64,000 nt of DNA from Bugulina stolonifera. Taxonomy: Eukaryota > Bryozoa > Gymnolaemata > Cheilostomatida > Bugulidae. The notes beneath the pieces are model-generated. The model ran no database searches and was not told where the DNA came from. It saw only the letters and a program-made list of their open reading frames with translations. Made by a program: the position numbers and the translations under genes. Location of the stretch: contig OW285189.1 in assembly GCA_935421135.1 (NCBI GenBank), forward strand, positions 24,988,298 through 25,052,297, in the 5' to 3' direction. Positions 43,001 to 58,000 of this stretch are shown here, one piece after another (positions within the stretch are counted from its first letter, which is position 1; every line of letters starts with the position of its first letter).

Positions 43001-46000
43001 CATGTAGTAGTGTTGATATACCTGTAGTATTAGTATTGTACATGTACATGTAGTAGAGTTGATATACCTGTAGTATTAGTATTGTACATGTACATGTAGT
43101 AGAGTTGGTATACCTGTAGTATAGTACTACATGTACATGTAGTAGTGTTGGTATACCTGTAGTATTAGTATTGTACATGTACATGTAGTAGTGTTGGTAT
43201 ACCTGTAGTATAGTATTACATGTACATGTAGTAGTGTTGATATACCTGTAGTATAGTATTACATGTACATGTAGTAGTGTTGATATACCTGTAGTATTAG
43301 TATTGTACATGTACATGTAGTAGAGTTGATATACCTGTAGTATTAGTATTGTACATGTACATGTAGTAGAGTTGGTATACCTGTAGTATAGTACTACATG
43401 TACATGTAGTAGTGTTGGTATACCTGTAGTATTAGTATTGTACATGTACATGTAGTAGAGTTGATATACCTGTAGTATAGTATTACATGTACATGTAGTA
43501 GTGTTGATATACCTGTAGTATAGTATTGTACATGTACATGTAGTAGTGTTGATATACCTGTAGTATAGTATTACATGTACATGTAGTAGAGTTGATATAC
43601 CTGTAGTATAGTATTACATGTACATGTAGTAGTGTTGATATACCTGTAGTATAGTATTACATGTACATGTAGTAGTGTTGATATACCTGTAGTATTAGTA
43701 TTGTACATGTACATGTAGTAGAGTTGATATACCTGTAGTATTAGTATTACATGTACATGTAGTAGTGTTGGTATACCTGTAGTATAGTATTACATGTACA
43801 TGTAGTAGAGTTGATATACCTGTAGTATTAGTATTGTACATGTACATGTAGTAGTGTTGGTATACCTGTAGTATAGTATTACATGTACATGTAGTAGTGT
43901 TGATATACCTGTAGTATAGTATTACATGTACATGTAGTAGTGTTGGTATACCTGTAGTATAGTATTACATGTACATGTAGTAGAGTTGATATACCTGTAG
44001 TATTAGTATTGTACATGTACATGTAGTAGTGTTGGTATACCTGTAGTATAGTATTACATGTACATGTAGTAGTGTTGATATACCTGTAGTATAGTATTAC
44101 ATGTACATGTAGTAGTGTTGGTATACCTGTAGTATAGTATTACATGTACATGTAGTAGAGTTGATATACCTGTAGTATTAGTATTGTACATGTACATGTA
44201 GTAGAGTTGATATACCTGTAGTATAGTATTACATGTACATGTAGTAGTGTTGGTATACCTGTAGTATAGTATTACATGTACATGTAGTAGTGTTGGTATA
44301 CCTGTAGTATAGTATTACATGTACATGTAGTAGTGTTGATATACCTGTAGTATAGTATTACATGTACATGTAGTAGTGTTGGTATACCTGTAGTATAGTA
44401 TTACATGTACATGTAGTAGAGTTGATATACCTGTAGTATTAGTATTGTACATGTACATGTAGTAGAGTTGATATACCTGTAGTATAGTATTACATGTACA
44501 TGTAGTAGTGTTGATATACCTGTAGTATAGTATTACATGTACATGTAGTAGTGTTGGTATACCTGTAGTATAGTATTACATGTACATGTAGTAGAGTTGA
44601 TATACCTGTAGTATTAGTATTGTACATGTACATGTAGTAGAGTTGATATACCTGTAGTATAGTATTACATGTACATGTAGTAGTGTTGATATACCTGTAG
44701 TATAGTATTACATGTACATGTAGTAGTGTTGGTATACCTGTAGTATAGTATTACATGTACATGTAGTAGTGTTGATATACCTGTAGTATAGTATTACATG
44801 TACATGTAGTAGAGTTGATATACCTGTAGTATAGTATTACATGTACATGTAGTAGTGTTGGTATACCTGTAGTATAGTATTACATGTACATGTAGTAGTG
44901 TTGATATACCTGTAGTATTAGTATTGTACATGTACATGTAGTAGAGTTGATATACCTGTAGTATAGTATTACATGTACATGTAGTAGTGTTGGTATACCT
45001 GTAGTATAGTACTACATGTACATGTAGAGTTGGTATACCTGTAGTATTAGTATTGTACATGTACATGTAGTAGTGTTGATATACCTGTAGTATAGTATTG
45101 TACATGTACATGTAGTAGTGTTGATATACCTGTAGTATAGTATTGTACATGTACATGTAGTAGAGTTGGTATACCTGTAGTATTAGTATTACATGTACAT
45201 GTAGTAGTGTTGGTATACCTGTAGTATAGTATTGTACATGTACATGTAGTAGAGTTGGTATACCTGTAGTATAGTATTACATGTACATGTAGTAGTGTTG
45301 GTATACCTGTAGTATAGTATTGTACATGTACATGTAGTAGAGTTGGTATACCTGTAGTATAGTATTACATGTACATGTAGTAGTGTTGGTATACCTGTAG
45401 TATAGTATTGTACATGTACATGTAGTAGAGTTGGTATACCTGTAGTATTAGTATTACATGTAGATGTAGTAGTGTTGATATACCTGTAGTATAGTATTGT
45501 ACATGTACATGTAGTAGTGTTGGTATACCTGTAGTATAGTATTACATGTACATGTAGTAGTGTTGATATACCTGTAGTATTAGTATTGTACATGTACATG
45601 TAGTAGTGTTGGTATACCTGTAGTATAGTATTACATGTACATGTAGTAGTGTTGATATACCTGTAGTATTAGTATTACATGTACATGTAGTAGTGTTGGT
45701 ATACCTGTAGTATAGTATTGTACATGTACATGTAGTAGAGTTGGTATACCTGTAGTATAGTATTACATGTACATGTAGTAGTGTTGGTATACCTGTAGTA
45801 TAGTATTGTACATGTACATGTAGTAGAGTTGGTATACCTGTAGTATAGTATTACATGTACATGTAGTAGTGTTGGTATACCTGTAGTATAGTATTGTACA
45901 TGTACATGTAGTAGAGTTGGTATACCTGTAGTATTAGTATTACATGTACATGTAGTAGTGTTGATATACCTGTAGTATAGTATTACATGTACATGTAGTA

Positions 46001-49000
46001 GTGTTGATATACCTGTAGTATTAGTATTACATGTACATGTAGTAGAGTTGATATACCTGTAGTATTAGTATTACATGTACATGTAGTAGTGTTGGTATAC
46101 CTGTAGTATAGTATTACATGTACATGTAGTAGTGTTGATATACCTGTAGTATAGTATTACATGTACATGTAGTAGTGTTGGTATACCTGTAGTATAGTAT
46201 TACATGTACATGTAGTAGAGTTGATATACCTGTAGTATTAGTATTGTACATGTACATGTAGTAGTGTTGGTATACCTGTAGTATAGTATTACATGTACAT
46301 GTAGTAGTGTTGGTATACCTGTAGTATAGTATTACATGTACATGTAGTAGTGTTGATATACCTGTAGTATTAGTATTGTACATGTACATGTAGTAGTGTT
46401 GGTATACCTGTAGTATAGTATTACATGTACATGTAGTAGTGTTGATATACCTGTAGTATAGTATTACATGTACATGTAGTAGAGTTGATATACCTGTAGT
46501 ATTAGTATTGTACATGTACATGTAGTAGAGTTGGTTTACCTGTAGTATAGTATTACATGTACATGTAGTAGAGTTGATATACCTGTAGTATTAGTATTAC
46601 ATGTACATGTAGTAGAGTTGATATACCTGTAGTATAGTATTACATGTACATGTAGTAGTGTTGGTATACCTGTAGTATTAGTATTGTACATGTACATGTA
46701 GTAGAGTTGGTATACCTGTAGTATAGTATTACATGTACATGTAGTAGTGTTGATATACCTGTAGTATTAGTATTGTACATGTACATGTAGTAGTGTTGGT
46801 ATACCTGTAGTATAGTATTACATGTACATGTAGTAGTGTTGGTATACCTGTAGTATTAGTATTACATGTACATGTAGTAGTGTTGATATACCTGTAGTAT
46901 AGTATTGTACATGTACATGTAGTAGTGTTGGTATACCTGTAGTATTAGTATTGTACATGTAGTAGTGTTGATATACCTGTAGTATAGTATTGTACATGTA
47001 CATGTAGTAGTGTTGATATACCTGTAGTATAGTATTGTACATGTACATGTAGTAGTGTTGATATACCTGTAGTATAGTATTACATGTACATGTAGTAGTG
47101 TTGATATACCTGTAGTATAGTATTACATGTACATGTAGTAGAGTTGATATACCTGTAGTATTAGTATTGTACATGTACATGTAGTAGAGTTGATATACCT
47201 GTAGTATAGTATTACATGTACATGTAGTAGTGTTGATATACCTGTAGTATAGTATTGTACATGTACATGTAGTAGTGTTGATATACCTGTAGTATTAGTA
47301 TTACATGTACATGTAGTAGTGTTGGTATACCTGTAGTATAGTATTACATGTACATGTAGTAGTGTTGATATACCTGTAGTATTAGTATTGTACATGTACA
47401 TGTAGTAGAGTTGGTATACCTGTAGTATAGTACTACATGTACATGTAGTAGTGTTGATATACCTGTAGTATAGTATTACATGTACATGTAGTAGAGTTGA
47501 TATACCTGTAGTATAGTATTACATGTACATGTAGTAGTGTTGATATACCTGTAGTATAGTATTACATGTACATGTAGTAGTGTTGATATACCTGTAGTAT
47601 TAGTATTGTACATGTACATGTAGTAGAGTTGATATACCTGTAGTATTAGTATTGTACATGTACATGTAGTAGAGTTGGTATACCTGTAGTATAGTACTAC
47701 ATGTACATGTAGTAGTGTTGATATACCTGTAGTATAGTATTACATGTACATGTAGTAGAGTTGATATACCTGTAGTATAGTATTACATGTACATGTAGTA
47801 GTGTTGATATACCTGTAGTATAGTATTACATGTACATGTAGTAGTGTTGATATACCTGTAGTATTAGTATTGTACATGTACATGTAGTAGAGTTGATATA
47901 CCTGTAGTATTAGTATTACATGTACATGTAGTAGTGTTGGTATACCTGTAGTATAGTATTACATGTACATGTAGTAGAGTTGATATACCTGTAGTATTAG
48001 TATTGTACATGTACATGTAGTAGTGTTGGTATACCTGTAGTATAGTATTACATGTACATGTAGTAGTGTTGATATACCTGTAGTATAGTATTACATGTAC
48101 ATGTAGTAGTGTTGGTATACCTGTAGTATAGTATTACATGTACATGTAGTAGAGTTGATATACCTGTAGTATTAGTATTGTACATGTACATGTAGTAGTG
48201 TTGGTATACCTGTAGTATAGTATTACATGTACATGTAGTAGTGTTGATATACCTGTAGTATAGTATTACATGTACATGTAGTAGTGTTGGTATACCTGTA
48301 GTATAGTATTACATGTACATGTAGTAGAGTTGATATACCTGTAGTATTAGTATTGTACATGTACATGTAGTAGAGTTGATATACCTGTAGTATAGTATTA
48401 CATGTACATGTAGTAGTGTTGGTATACCTGTAGTATAGTATTACATGTACATGTAGTAGTGTTGGTATACCTGTAGTATAGTATTACATGTACATGTAGT
48501 AGTGTTGATATACCTGTAGTATAGTATTACATGTACATGTAGTAGTGTTGGTATACCTGTAGTATAGTATTACATGTACATGTAGTAGAGTTGATATACC
48601 TGTAGTATTAGTATTGTACATGTACATGTAGTAGAGTTGATATACCTGTAGTATAGTATTACATGTACATGTAGTAGTGTTGATATACCTGTAGTATAGT
48701 ATTACATGTACATGTAGTAGTGTTGGTATACCTGTAGTATAGTATTACATGTACATGTAGTAGAGTTGATATACCTGTAGTATTAGTATTGTACATGTAC
48801 ATGTAGTAGAGTTGATATACCTGTAGTATAGTATTACATGTACATGTAGTAGTGTTGATATACCTGTAGTATAGTATTACATGTACATGTAGTAGTGTTG
48901 GTATACCTGTAGTATAGTATTACATGTACATGTAGTAGTGTTGATATACCTGTAGTATAGTATTACATGTACATGTAGTAGAGTTGATATACCTGTAGTA

Positions 49001-52000
49001 TAGTATTACATGTACATGTAGTAGTGTTGGTATACCTGTAGTATAGTATTACATGTACATGTAGTAGAGTTGATATACCTGTAGTATAGTATTGTACATG
49101 TAGTAGTGTTGATATACCTGTAGTATTAGTATTGTACATGTACATGTAGTAGAGTTGATATACCTGTAGTATAGTATTACATGTACATGTAGTAGTGTTG
49201 GTATACCTGTAGTATTAGTATTGTACATGTACATGTAGTAGAGTTGATATACCTGTAGTATAGTATTGTACATGTACATGTAGTAGTGTTGATATACCTG
49301 TAGTATAGTATTGTACATGTACATGTAGTAGAGTTGGTATACCTGTAGTATAGTACTACATGTACATGTAGAGTTGGTATACCTGTAGTATTAGTATTGT
49401 ACATGTACATGTAGTAGTGTTGATATACCTGTAGTATAGTATTGTACATGTACATGTAGTAGTGTTGATATACCTGTAGTATAGTATTGTACATGTACAT
49501 GTAGTAGAGTTGGTATACCTGTAGTATTAGTATTACATGTACATGTAGTAGTGTTGGTATACCTGTAGTATAGTATTGTACATGTACATGTAGTAGAGTT
49601 GGTATACCTGTAGTATAGTATTACATGTACATGTAGTAGTGTTGGTATACCTGTAGTATAGTATTGTACATGTACATGTAGTAGAGTTGGTATACCTGTA
49701 GTATAGTATTACATGTACATGTAGTAGTGTTGGTATACCTGTAGTATAGTATTGTACATGTACATGTAGTAGAGTTGGTATACCTGTAGTATTAGTATTA
49801 CATGTAGATGTAGTAGTGTTGATATACCTGTAGTATAGTATTGTACATGTACATGTAGTAGTGTTGGTATACCTGTAGTATAGTATTACATGTACATGTA
49901 GTAGTGTTGATATACCTGTAGTATTAGTATTGTACATGTACATGTAGTAGTGTTGGTATACCTGTAGTATAGTATTACATGTACATGTAGTAGTGTTGAT
50001 ATACCTGTAGTATTAGTATTACATGTACATGTAGTAGTGTTGGTATACCTGTAGTATAGTATTGTACATGTACATGTAGTAGAGTTGGTATACCTGTAGT
50101 ATAGTATTACATGTACATGTAGTAGTGTTGGTATACCTGTAGTATAGTATTGTACATGTACATGTAGTAGAGTTGGTATACCTGTAGTATAGTATTACAT
50201 GTACATGTAGTAGTGTTGGTATACCTGTAGTATAGTATTGTACATGTACATGTAGTAGAGTTGGTATACCTGTAGTATTAGTATTACATGTACATGTAGT
50301 GGTGTTGATATACCTGTAGTATAGTATTACATGTACATGTAGTAGAGTTGATATACCTGTAGTATAGTATTGTACATGTACATGTAGTAGAGTTGGTATA
50401 CCTGTAGTATAGTATTACATGTACATGTAGTAGTGTTGATATACCTGTAGTATTAGTATTACATGTACATGTAGTAGAGTTGGTATACCTGTAGTATTAG
50501 TATTACATGTACATGTAGTAGAGTTGATATACCTGTAGTATAGTATTACATGTACATGTAGTAGTGTTGGTATACCTGTAGTATTAGTATTGTACATGTA
50601 CATGTAGTAGAGTTGATATACCTGTAGTATTAGTATTGTACATGTACATGTAGTAGTGTTGGTATACCTGTAGTATAGTATTACATGTACATGTAGTAGT
50701 GTTGGTATACCTGTAGTATTAGTATTGTACATGTACATGTAGTAGAGTTGATATACCTGTAGTATAGTATTACATGTACATGTACATGTAGTAGTGTTGG
50801 TATACCTGTAGTATTAGTATTGTACATGTACATGTAGTAGAGTTGATATACCTGTAGTATTAGTATTGTACATGTACATGTAGTAGTGTTGGTATACCTG
50901 TAGTATAGTATTACATGTACATGTAGTAGTGTTGGTATACCTGTAGTATTAGTATTGTACATGTACATGTAGTAGTGTTGATATACCTGTAGTATTAGTA
51001 TTACATGTACATGTAGTAGAGTTGGTATACCTGTAGTATTAGTATTGTACATGTACATGTAGTAGTGTTGGTATACCTGTAGTATAGTATTGTACATGTA
51101 CATGTAGTAGTGTTGATATACCTGTAGTATAGTATTACATGTACATGTAGTAGTGTTGATATACCTGTAGTATAGTATTGTACATGTACATGTAGTAGTG
51201 TTGATATACCTGTAGTATTAGTATTGTACATGTACATGTAGTAGTGTTGGTATACCTGTAGTATTAGTATTACATGTACATGTAGTAGTGTTGATGTACC
51301 TGTAGTATAGTATTACATGTACATGTAGTAGTGTTGGTATACCTGTAGTATTAGTATTGTACATGTACATGTAGTAGAGTTGATATACCTGTAGTATAGT
51401 ATTACATGTACATGTAGTAGTGTTGGTATACCTGTAGTATAGTATTACATGTACATGTAGTAGTGTTGATATACCTGTAGTATAGTATTACATGTACATG
51501 TAGTAGTGTTGATATACCTGTAGTATAGTATTACATGTACATGTAGTAGTGTTGGTATACCTGTAGTATTAGTATTGTACATGTACATGTAGTAGAGTTG
51601 ATATACCTGTAGTATAGTATTACATGTACATGTAGTAGTGTTGATATACCTGTAGTATTAGTATTGTACATGTACATGTAGTAGTGTTGGTATACCTGTA
51701 GTATTAGTATTACATGTACATGTAGTAGTGTTGGTATACCTGTAGTATAGTATTACATGTACATGTAGTAGTGTTGATATACCTGTAGTATAGTATTACA
51801 TGTACATGTAGTAGTGTTGGTATACCTGTAGTATTAGTATTGTACATGTACATGTAGTAGAGTTGATATACCTGTAGTATAGTATTACATGTACATGTAG
51901 TAGTGTTGATATACCTGTAGTATTAGTATTGTACATGTACATGTAGTAGAGTTGATATACCTGTAGTATAGTATTACATGTACATGTAGTAGTGTTGATA

Positions 52001-55000
52001 TACCTGTAGTATAGTATTGTACATGTACATGTAGTAGAGTTGATATACCTGTAGTATAGTATTACATGTACATGTAGTAGTGTTGGTATACCTGTAGTAT
52101 AGTATTACATGTACATGTAGTAGTGTTGGTATACCTGTAGTATAGTATTGTACATGTACATGTAGTAGAGTTGGTATACCTGTAGTATAGTATTACATGT
52201 ACATGTAGTAGTGTTGGTATACCTGTAGTATAGTATTGTACATGTACATGTAGTAGTGTTGGTATACCTGTAGTATTAGTATTACATGTACATGTAGTAG
52301 TGTTGATATACCTGTAGTATAGTATTACATGTACATGTAGTAGTGTTGGTATACCTGTAGTATAGTATTGTACATGTACATGTAGTAGTGTTGATATACC
52401 TGTAGTATAGTACTACATGTACATGTAGTAGTGTTGGTATACCTGTAGTATAGTATTGTACATGTACATGTAGTAGTGTTGATATACCTGTAGTATAGTA
52501 TTACATGTACATGTAGTAGTGTTGGTATACCTGTAGTATAGTATTGTACATGTACATGTAGTAGTGTTGATATACCTGTAGTATAGTATTACATGTACAT
52601 GTAGTAGTGTTGGTATACCTGTAGTATAGTATTACATGTACATGTAGTAGTGTTGGTATACCTGTAGTATAGTATTACATGTACATGTAGTAGAGTTGAT
52701 ATACCTGTAGTATTAGTATTGTACATGTACATGTAGTAGTGTTGATATACCTGTAGTATAGTATTACATGTACATGTAGTAGTGTTGGTATACCTGTAGT
52801 ATAGTATTGTACATGTACATGTAGTAGTGTTGATATACCTGTAGTATAGTATTACATGTACATGTAGTAGTGTTGGTATACCTGTAGTATAGTATTGTAC
52901 ATGTACATGTAGTAGAGTTGGTATACCTGTAGTATAGTATTACATGTACATGTAGTAGTGTTGGTATACCTGTAGTATAGTATTGTACATGTACATGTAG
53001 TAGAGTTGGTATACCTGTAGTATAGTATTACATGTACATGTAGTAGTGTTGGTATACCTGTAGTATAGTATTGTACATGTACATGTAGTAGAGTTGGTAT
53101 ACCTGTAGTATAGTATTACATGTACATGTAGTAGTGTTGATATACCTGTAGTATTAGTATTGTACATGTACATGTAGTAGTGTTGGTATACCTGTAGTAT
53201 AGTATTGTACATGTACATGTAGTAGTGTTGATATACCTGTAGTATAGTATTACATGTACATGTAGTAGAGTTGATATACCTGTAGTATTAGTATTGTACA
53301 TGTACATGTAGTAGTGTTGGTATACCTGTAGTATAGTATTACATGTACATGTAGTAGTGTTGATATACCTGTAGTATAGTATTACATGTACATGTAGTAG
53401 TGTTGGTATACCTGTAGTATAGTATTACATGTACATGTAGTAGAGTTGATATACCTGTAGTATTAGTATTGTACATGTACATGTAGTAGTGTTGGTATAC
53501 CTGTAGTATAGTATTACATGTACATGTAGTAGTGTTGGTATACCTGTAGTATAGTATTACATGTACATGTAGTAGTGTTGATATACCTGTAGTATTAGTA
53601 TTGTACATGTACATGTAGTAGAGTTGGTATACCTGTAGTATTAGTATTGTACATGTACATGTAGTAGTGTTGGTATACCTGTAGTATTAGTATTACATGT
53701 ACATGTAGTAGTGTTGGTATACCTGTAGTATAGTATTACATGTACATGTAGTAGTGTTGATATACCTGTAGTATTAGTATTGTACATGTACATGTAGTAG
53801 TGTTGGTATACCTGTAGTATAGTATTACATGTACATGTAGTAGTGTTGGTATACCTGTAGTATAGTATTACATGTACATGTAGTAGTGTTGATATACCTG
53901 TAGTATTAGTATTGTACATGTACATGTAGTAGAGTTGATATACCTGTAGTATAGTATTACATGTACATGTAGTAGTGTTGGTATACCTGTAGTATAGTAT
54001 TACATGTACATGTAGTAGTGTTGGTATACCTGTAGTATTAGTATTGTACATGTACATGTAGTAGAGTTGATATACCTGTAGTATAGTATTACATGTACAT
54101 GTAGTAGTGTTGGTATACCTGTAGTATTAGTATTACATGTACATGTAGTAGTGTTGATATACCTGTAGTATTAGTATTGTACATGTACATGTAGTAGTGT
54201 TGGTATACCTGTAGTATTAGTATTACATGTACATGTAGTAGTGTTGGTATACCTGTAGTATAGTATTACATGTACATGTAGTAGTGTTGATATACCTGTA
54301 GTATTAGTATTGTACATGTACATGTAGTAGAGTTGATATACCTGTAGTATTAGTATTGTACATGTAGTAGTGTTGGTATACCTGTAGTATAGTATTACAT
54401 GTACATGTAGTAGTGTTGGTATACCTGTAGTATAGTATTGTACATGTACATGTAGTAGTGTTGATATACCTGTAGTATAGTATTACATGTACATGTAGTA
54501 GTGTTGATATACCTGTAGTATTAGTATTGTACATGTAGATGTAGTAGTGTTGATATACCTGTAGTATAGTATTACATGTACATGTAGTAGTGTTGGTATA
54601 CCTGTAGTATAGTATTGTACATGTACATGTAGTAGTGTTGGTATACCTGTAGTATAGTATTACATGTACATGTAGTAGTGTTGATATACCTGTAGTATAG
54701 TATTACATGTACATGTAGTAGTGTTGATATACCTGTAGTATAGTATTACATGTACATGTAGTAGTGTTGGTATACCTGTAGTATAGTATTACATGTACAT
54801 GTAGTAGTGTTGGTATACCTGTAGTATAGTATTACATGTACATGTAGTAGTGTTGATATACCTGTAGTATAGTATTACATGTACATGTAGTAGTGTTGGT
54901 ATACCTGTAGTATAGTATTACATGTACATGTAGTAGAGTTGGTATACCTGTAGTATTAGTATTGTACATGTACATGTAGTAGTGTTGGTATACCTGTAGT

Positions 55001-58000
55001 ATAGTATTGTACATGTAGTAGTGTTGGTATACCTGTAGTATTAGTATTACATGTACATGTAGTAGTGTTGGTATACCTGTAGTATAGTATTACATGTACA
55101 TGTAGTAGTGTTGATATACCTGTAGTATAGTATTACATGTACATGTAGTAGTGTTGGTATACCTGTAGTATAGTATTACATGTACATGTAGTAGAGTTGG
55201 TATACCTGTAGTATTAGTATTGTACATGTACATGTAGTAGTGTTGGTATACCTGTAGTATAGTATTACATGTACATGTAGTAGTGTTGGTATACCTGTAG
55301 TATAGTATTACATGTACATGTAGTAGTGTTGATATACCTGTAGTATTAGTATTGTACATGTACATGTAGTAGTGTTGGTATACCTGTAGTATAGTATTAC
55401 ATGTACATGTAGTAGAGTTGATATACCTGTAGTATAGTATTACATGTACATGTAGTAGTGTTGGTATACCTGTAGTATAGTATTACATGTACATGTAGTA
55501 GTGTTGGTATACCTGTAGTATAGTATTACATGTACATGTAGTAGTGTTGATATACCTGTAGTATTAGTATTGTACATGTACATGTAGTAGTGTTGGTATA
55601 CCTGTAGTATAGTATTACATGTACATGTAGTAGTGTTGGTATACCTGTAGTATTAGTATTGTACATGTACATGTAGTAGTGTTGGTATACCTGTAGTATA
55701 GTATTACATGTACATGTAGTAGTGTTGATATACCTGTAGTATAGTATTACATGTACATGTAGTAGTGTTGATATACCTGTAGTATTAGTATTGTACATGT
55801 ACATGTAGTAGAGTTGATATACCTGTAGTATAGTATTACATGTACATGTAGTAGTGTTGGTATACCTGTAGTATTAGTATTACATGTACATGTAGTAGAG
55901 TTGATATACCTGTAGTATAGTATTACATGTACATGTAGTAGTGTTGGTATACCTGTAGTATTAGTATTACATGTACATGTAGTAGTGTTGGTATACCTGT
56001 AGTATAGTATTACATGTACATGTAGTAGAGTTGATATACCTGTAGTATTAGTATTGTACATGTACATGTAGTAGTGTTGGTATACCTGTAGTATAGTATT
56101 ACATGTACATGTAGTAGTGTTGATATACCTGTAGTATAGTATTACATGTACATGTAGTAGTGTTGGTATACCTGTAGTATTAGTATTGTACATGTACATG
56201 TAGTAGAGTTGATATACCTGTAGTATAGTATTACATGTACATGTAGTAGTGTTGGTATACCTGTAGTATTAGTATTACATGTACATGTAGTAGTGTTGGT
56301 ATACCTGTAGTATAGTATTACATGTACATGTAGTAGAGTTGATATACCTGTAGTATTAGTATTGTACATGTACATGTAGTAGTGTTGGTATACCTGTAGT
56401 ATAGTATTACATGTACATGTAGTAGTGTTGATATACCTGTAGTATAGTATTACATGTACATGTAGTAGTGTTGGTATACCTGTAGTATAGTATTGTACAT
56501 GTACATGTAGTAGAGTTGATATACCTGTAGTATTAGTATTGTACATGTACATGTAGTAGAGTTGATATACCTGTAGTATAGTATTACATGTACATGTAGT
56601 AGTGTTGATATACCTGTAGTATAGTATTACATGTACATGTAGTAGTGTTGATATACCTGTAGTATAGTATTACATGTACATGTAGTAGAGTTGGTTTACC
56701 TGTAGTATAGTATTGTACATGTACATGTAGTAGAGTTGATATACCTGTAGTATTAGTATTGTACATGTACATGTAGTAGTGTTGATATACCTGTAGTATA
56801 GTATTACATGTACATGTAGTAGAGTTGATATACCTGTAGTATAGTATTACATGTACATGTAGTAGTGTTGATATACCTGTAGTATAGTATTACATGTACA
56901 TGTAGTAGTGTTGATATACCTGTAGTATAGTATTACATGTACATGTAGTAGTGTTGATATACCTGTAGTATAGTATTACATGTACATGTAGTAGAGTTGA
57001 TATACCTGTAGTATAGTATTACATGTACATGTAGTAGTGTTGATATACCTGTAGTATAGTATTACATGTACATGTAGTAGTGTTGATATACCTGTAGTAT
57101 TAGTATTACATGTACATGTAGTAGAGTTGATATACCTGTAGTATTAGTATTGTACATGTACATGTAGTAGTGTTGGTATACCTGTAGTATAGTATTGTAC
57201 ATGTACATGTAGTAGAGTTGGTATACCTGTAGTATTAGTATTGTACATGTACATGTAGTAGTGTTGATATACCTGTAGTATTAGTATTGTACATGTACAT
57301 GTAGTAGAGTTGGTATACCTGTAGTATTAGTATTGTACATGTACATGTAGTAGTGTTGATATACCTGTAGTATTAGTATTACATATTGTACATGTAGTAG
57401 AGTTGGTATACCTGTAGTATAGTATTACATGTACATGTAGTAGAGTTGGTATACCTGTAGTATAGTATTACATGTACATGTAGTAGAGTTGATATACCTG
57501 TAGTATAGTATTACATGTACATGTAGTAGTGTTGGTATACCTGTAGTATAGTATTACATGTACATGTAGTAGAGTTGATATACCTGTAGTATAGTATTAC
57601 ATGTACATGTAGTAGAGTTGGTATACCTGTAGTATAGTATTACATGTACATGTAGTAGAGTTGATATACCTGTAGTATAGTATTACATGTACATGTAGTA
57701 GAGTTGATATACCTGTAGTATAGTATTACATGTACATGTAGTAGAGTTGATATACCTGTAGTATAGTATTGTACATGTAGTAGTGTTGATATACCTGTAG
57801 TATAGTATTACATGTACATGTAGTAGAGTTGGTATACCTGTAGTATTAGTATTACATGTACATGTAGTAGTGTTGGTATACCTGTAGTATAGTATTGTAC
57901 ATGTACATGTAGTAGTGTTGATATACCTGTAGTATAGTATTACATGTACATGTAGTAGAGTTGATATACCTGTAGTATAGTATTGTACATGTAGTAGTGT

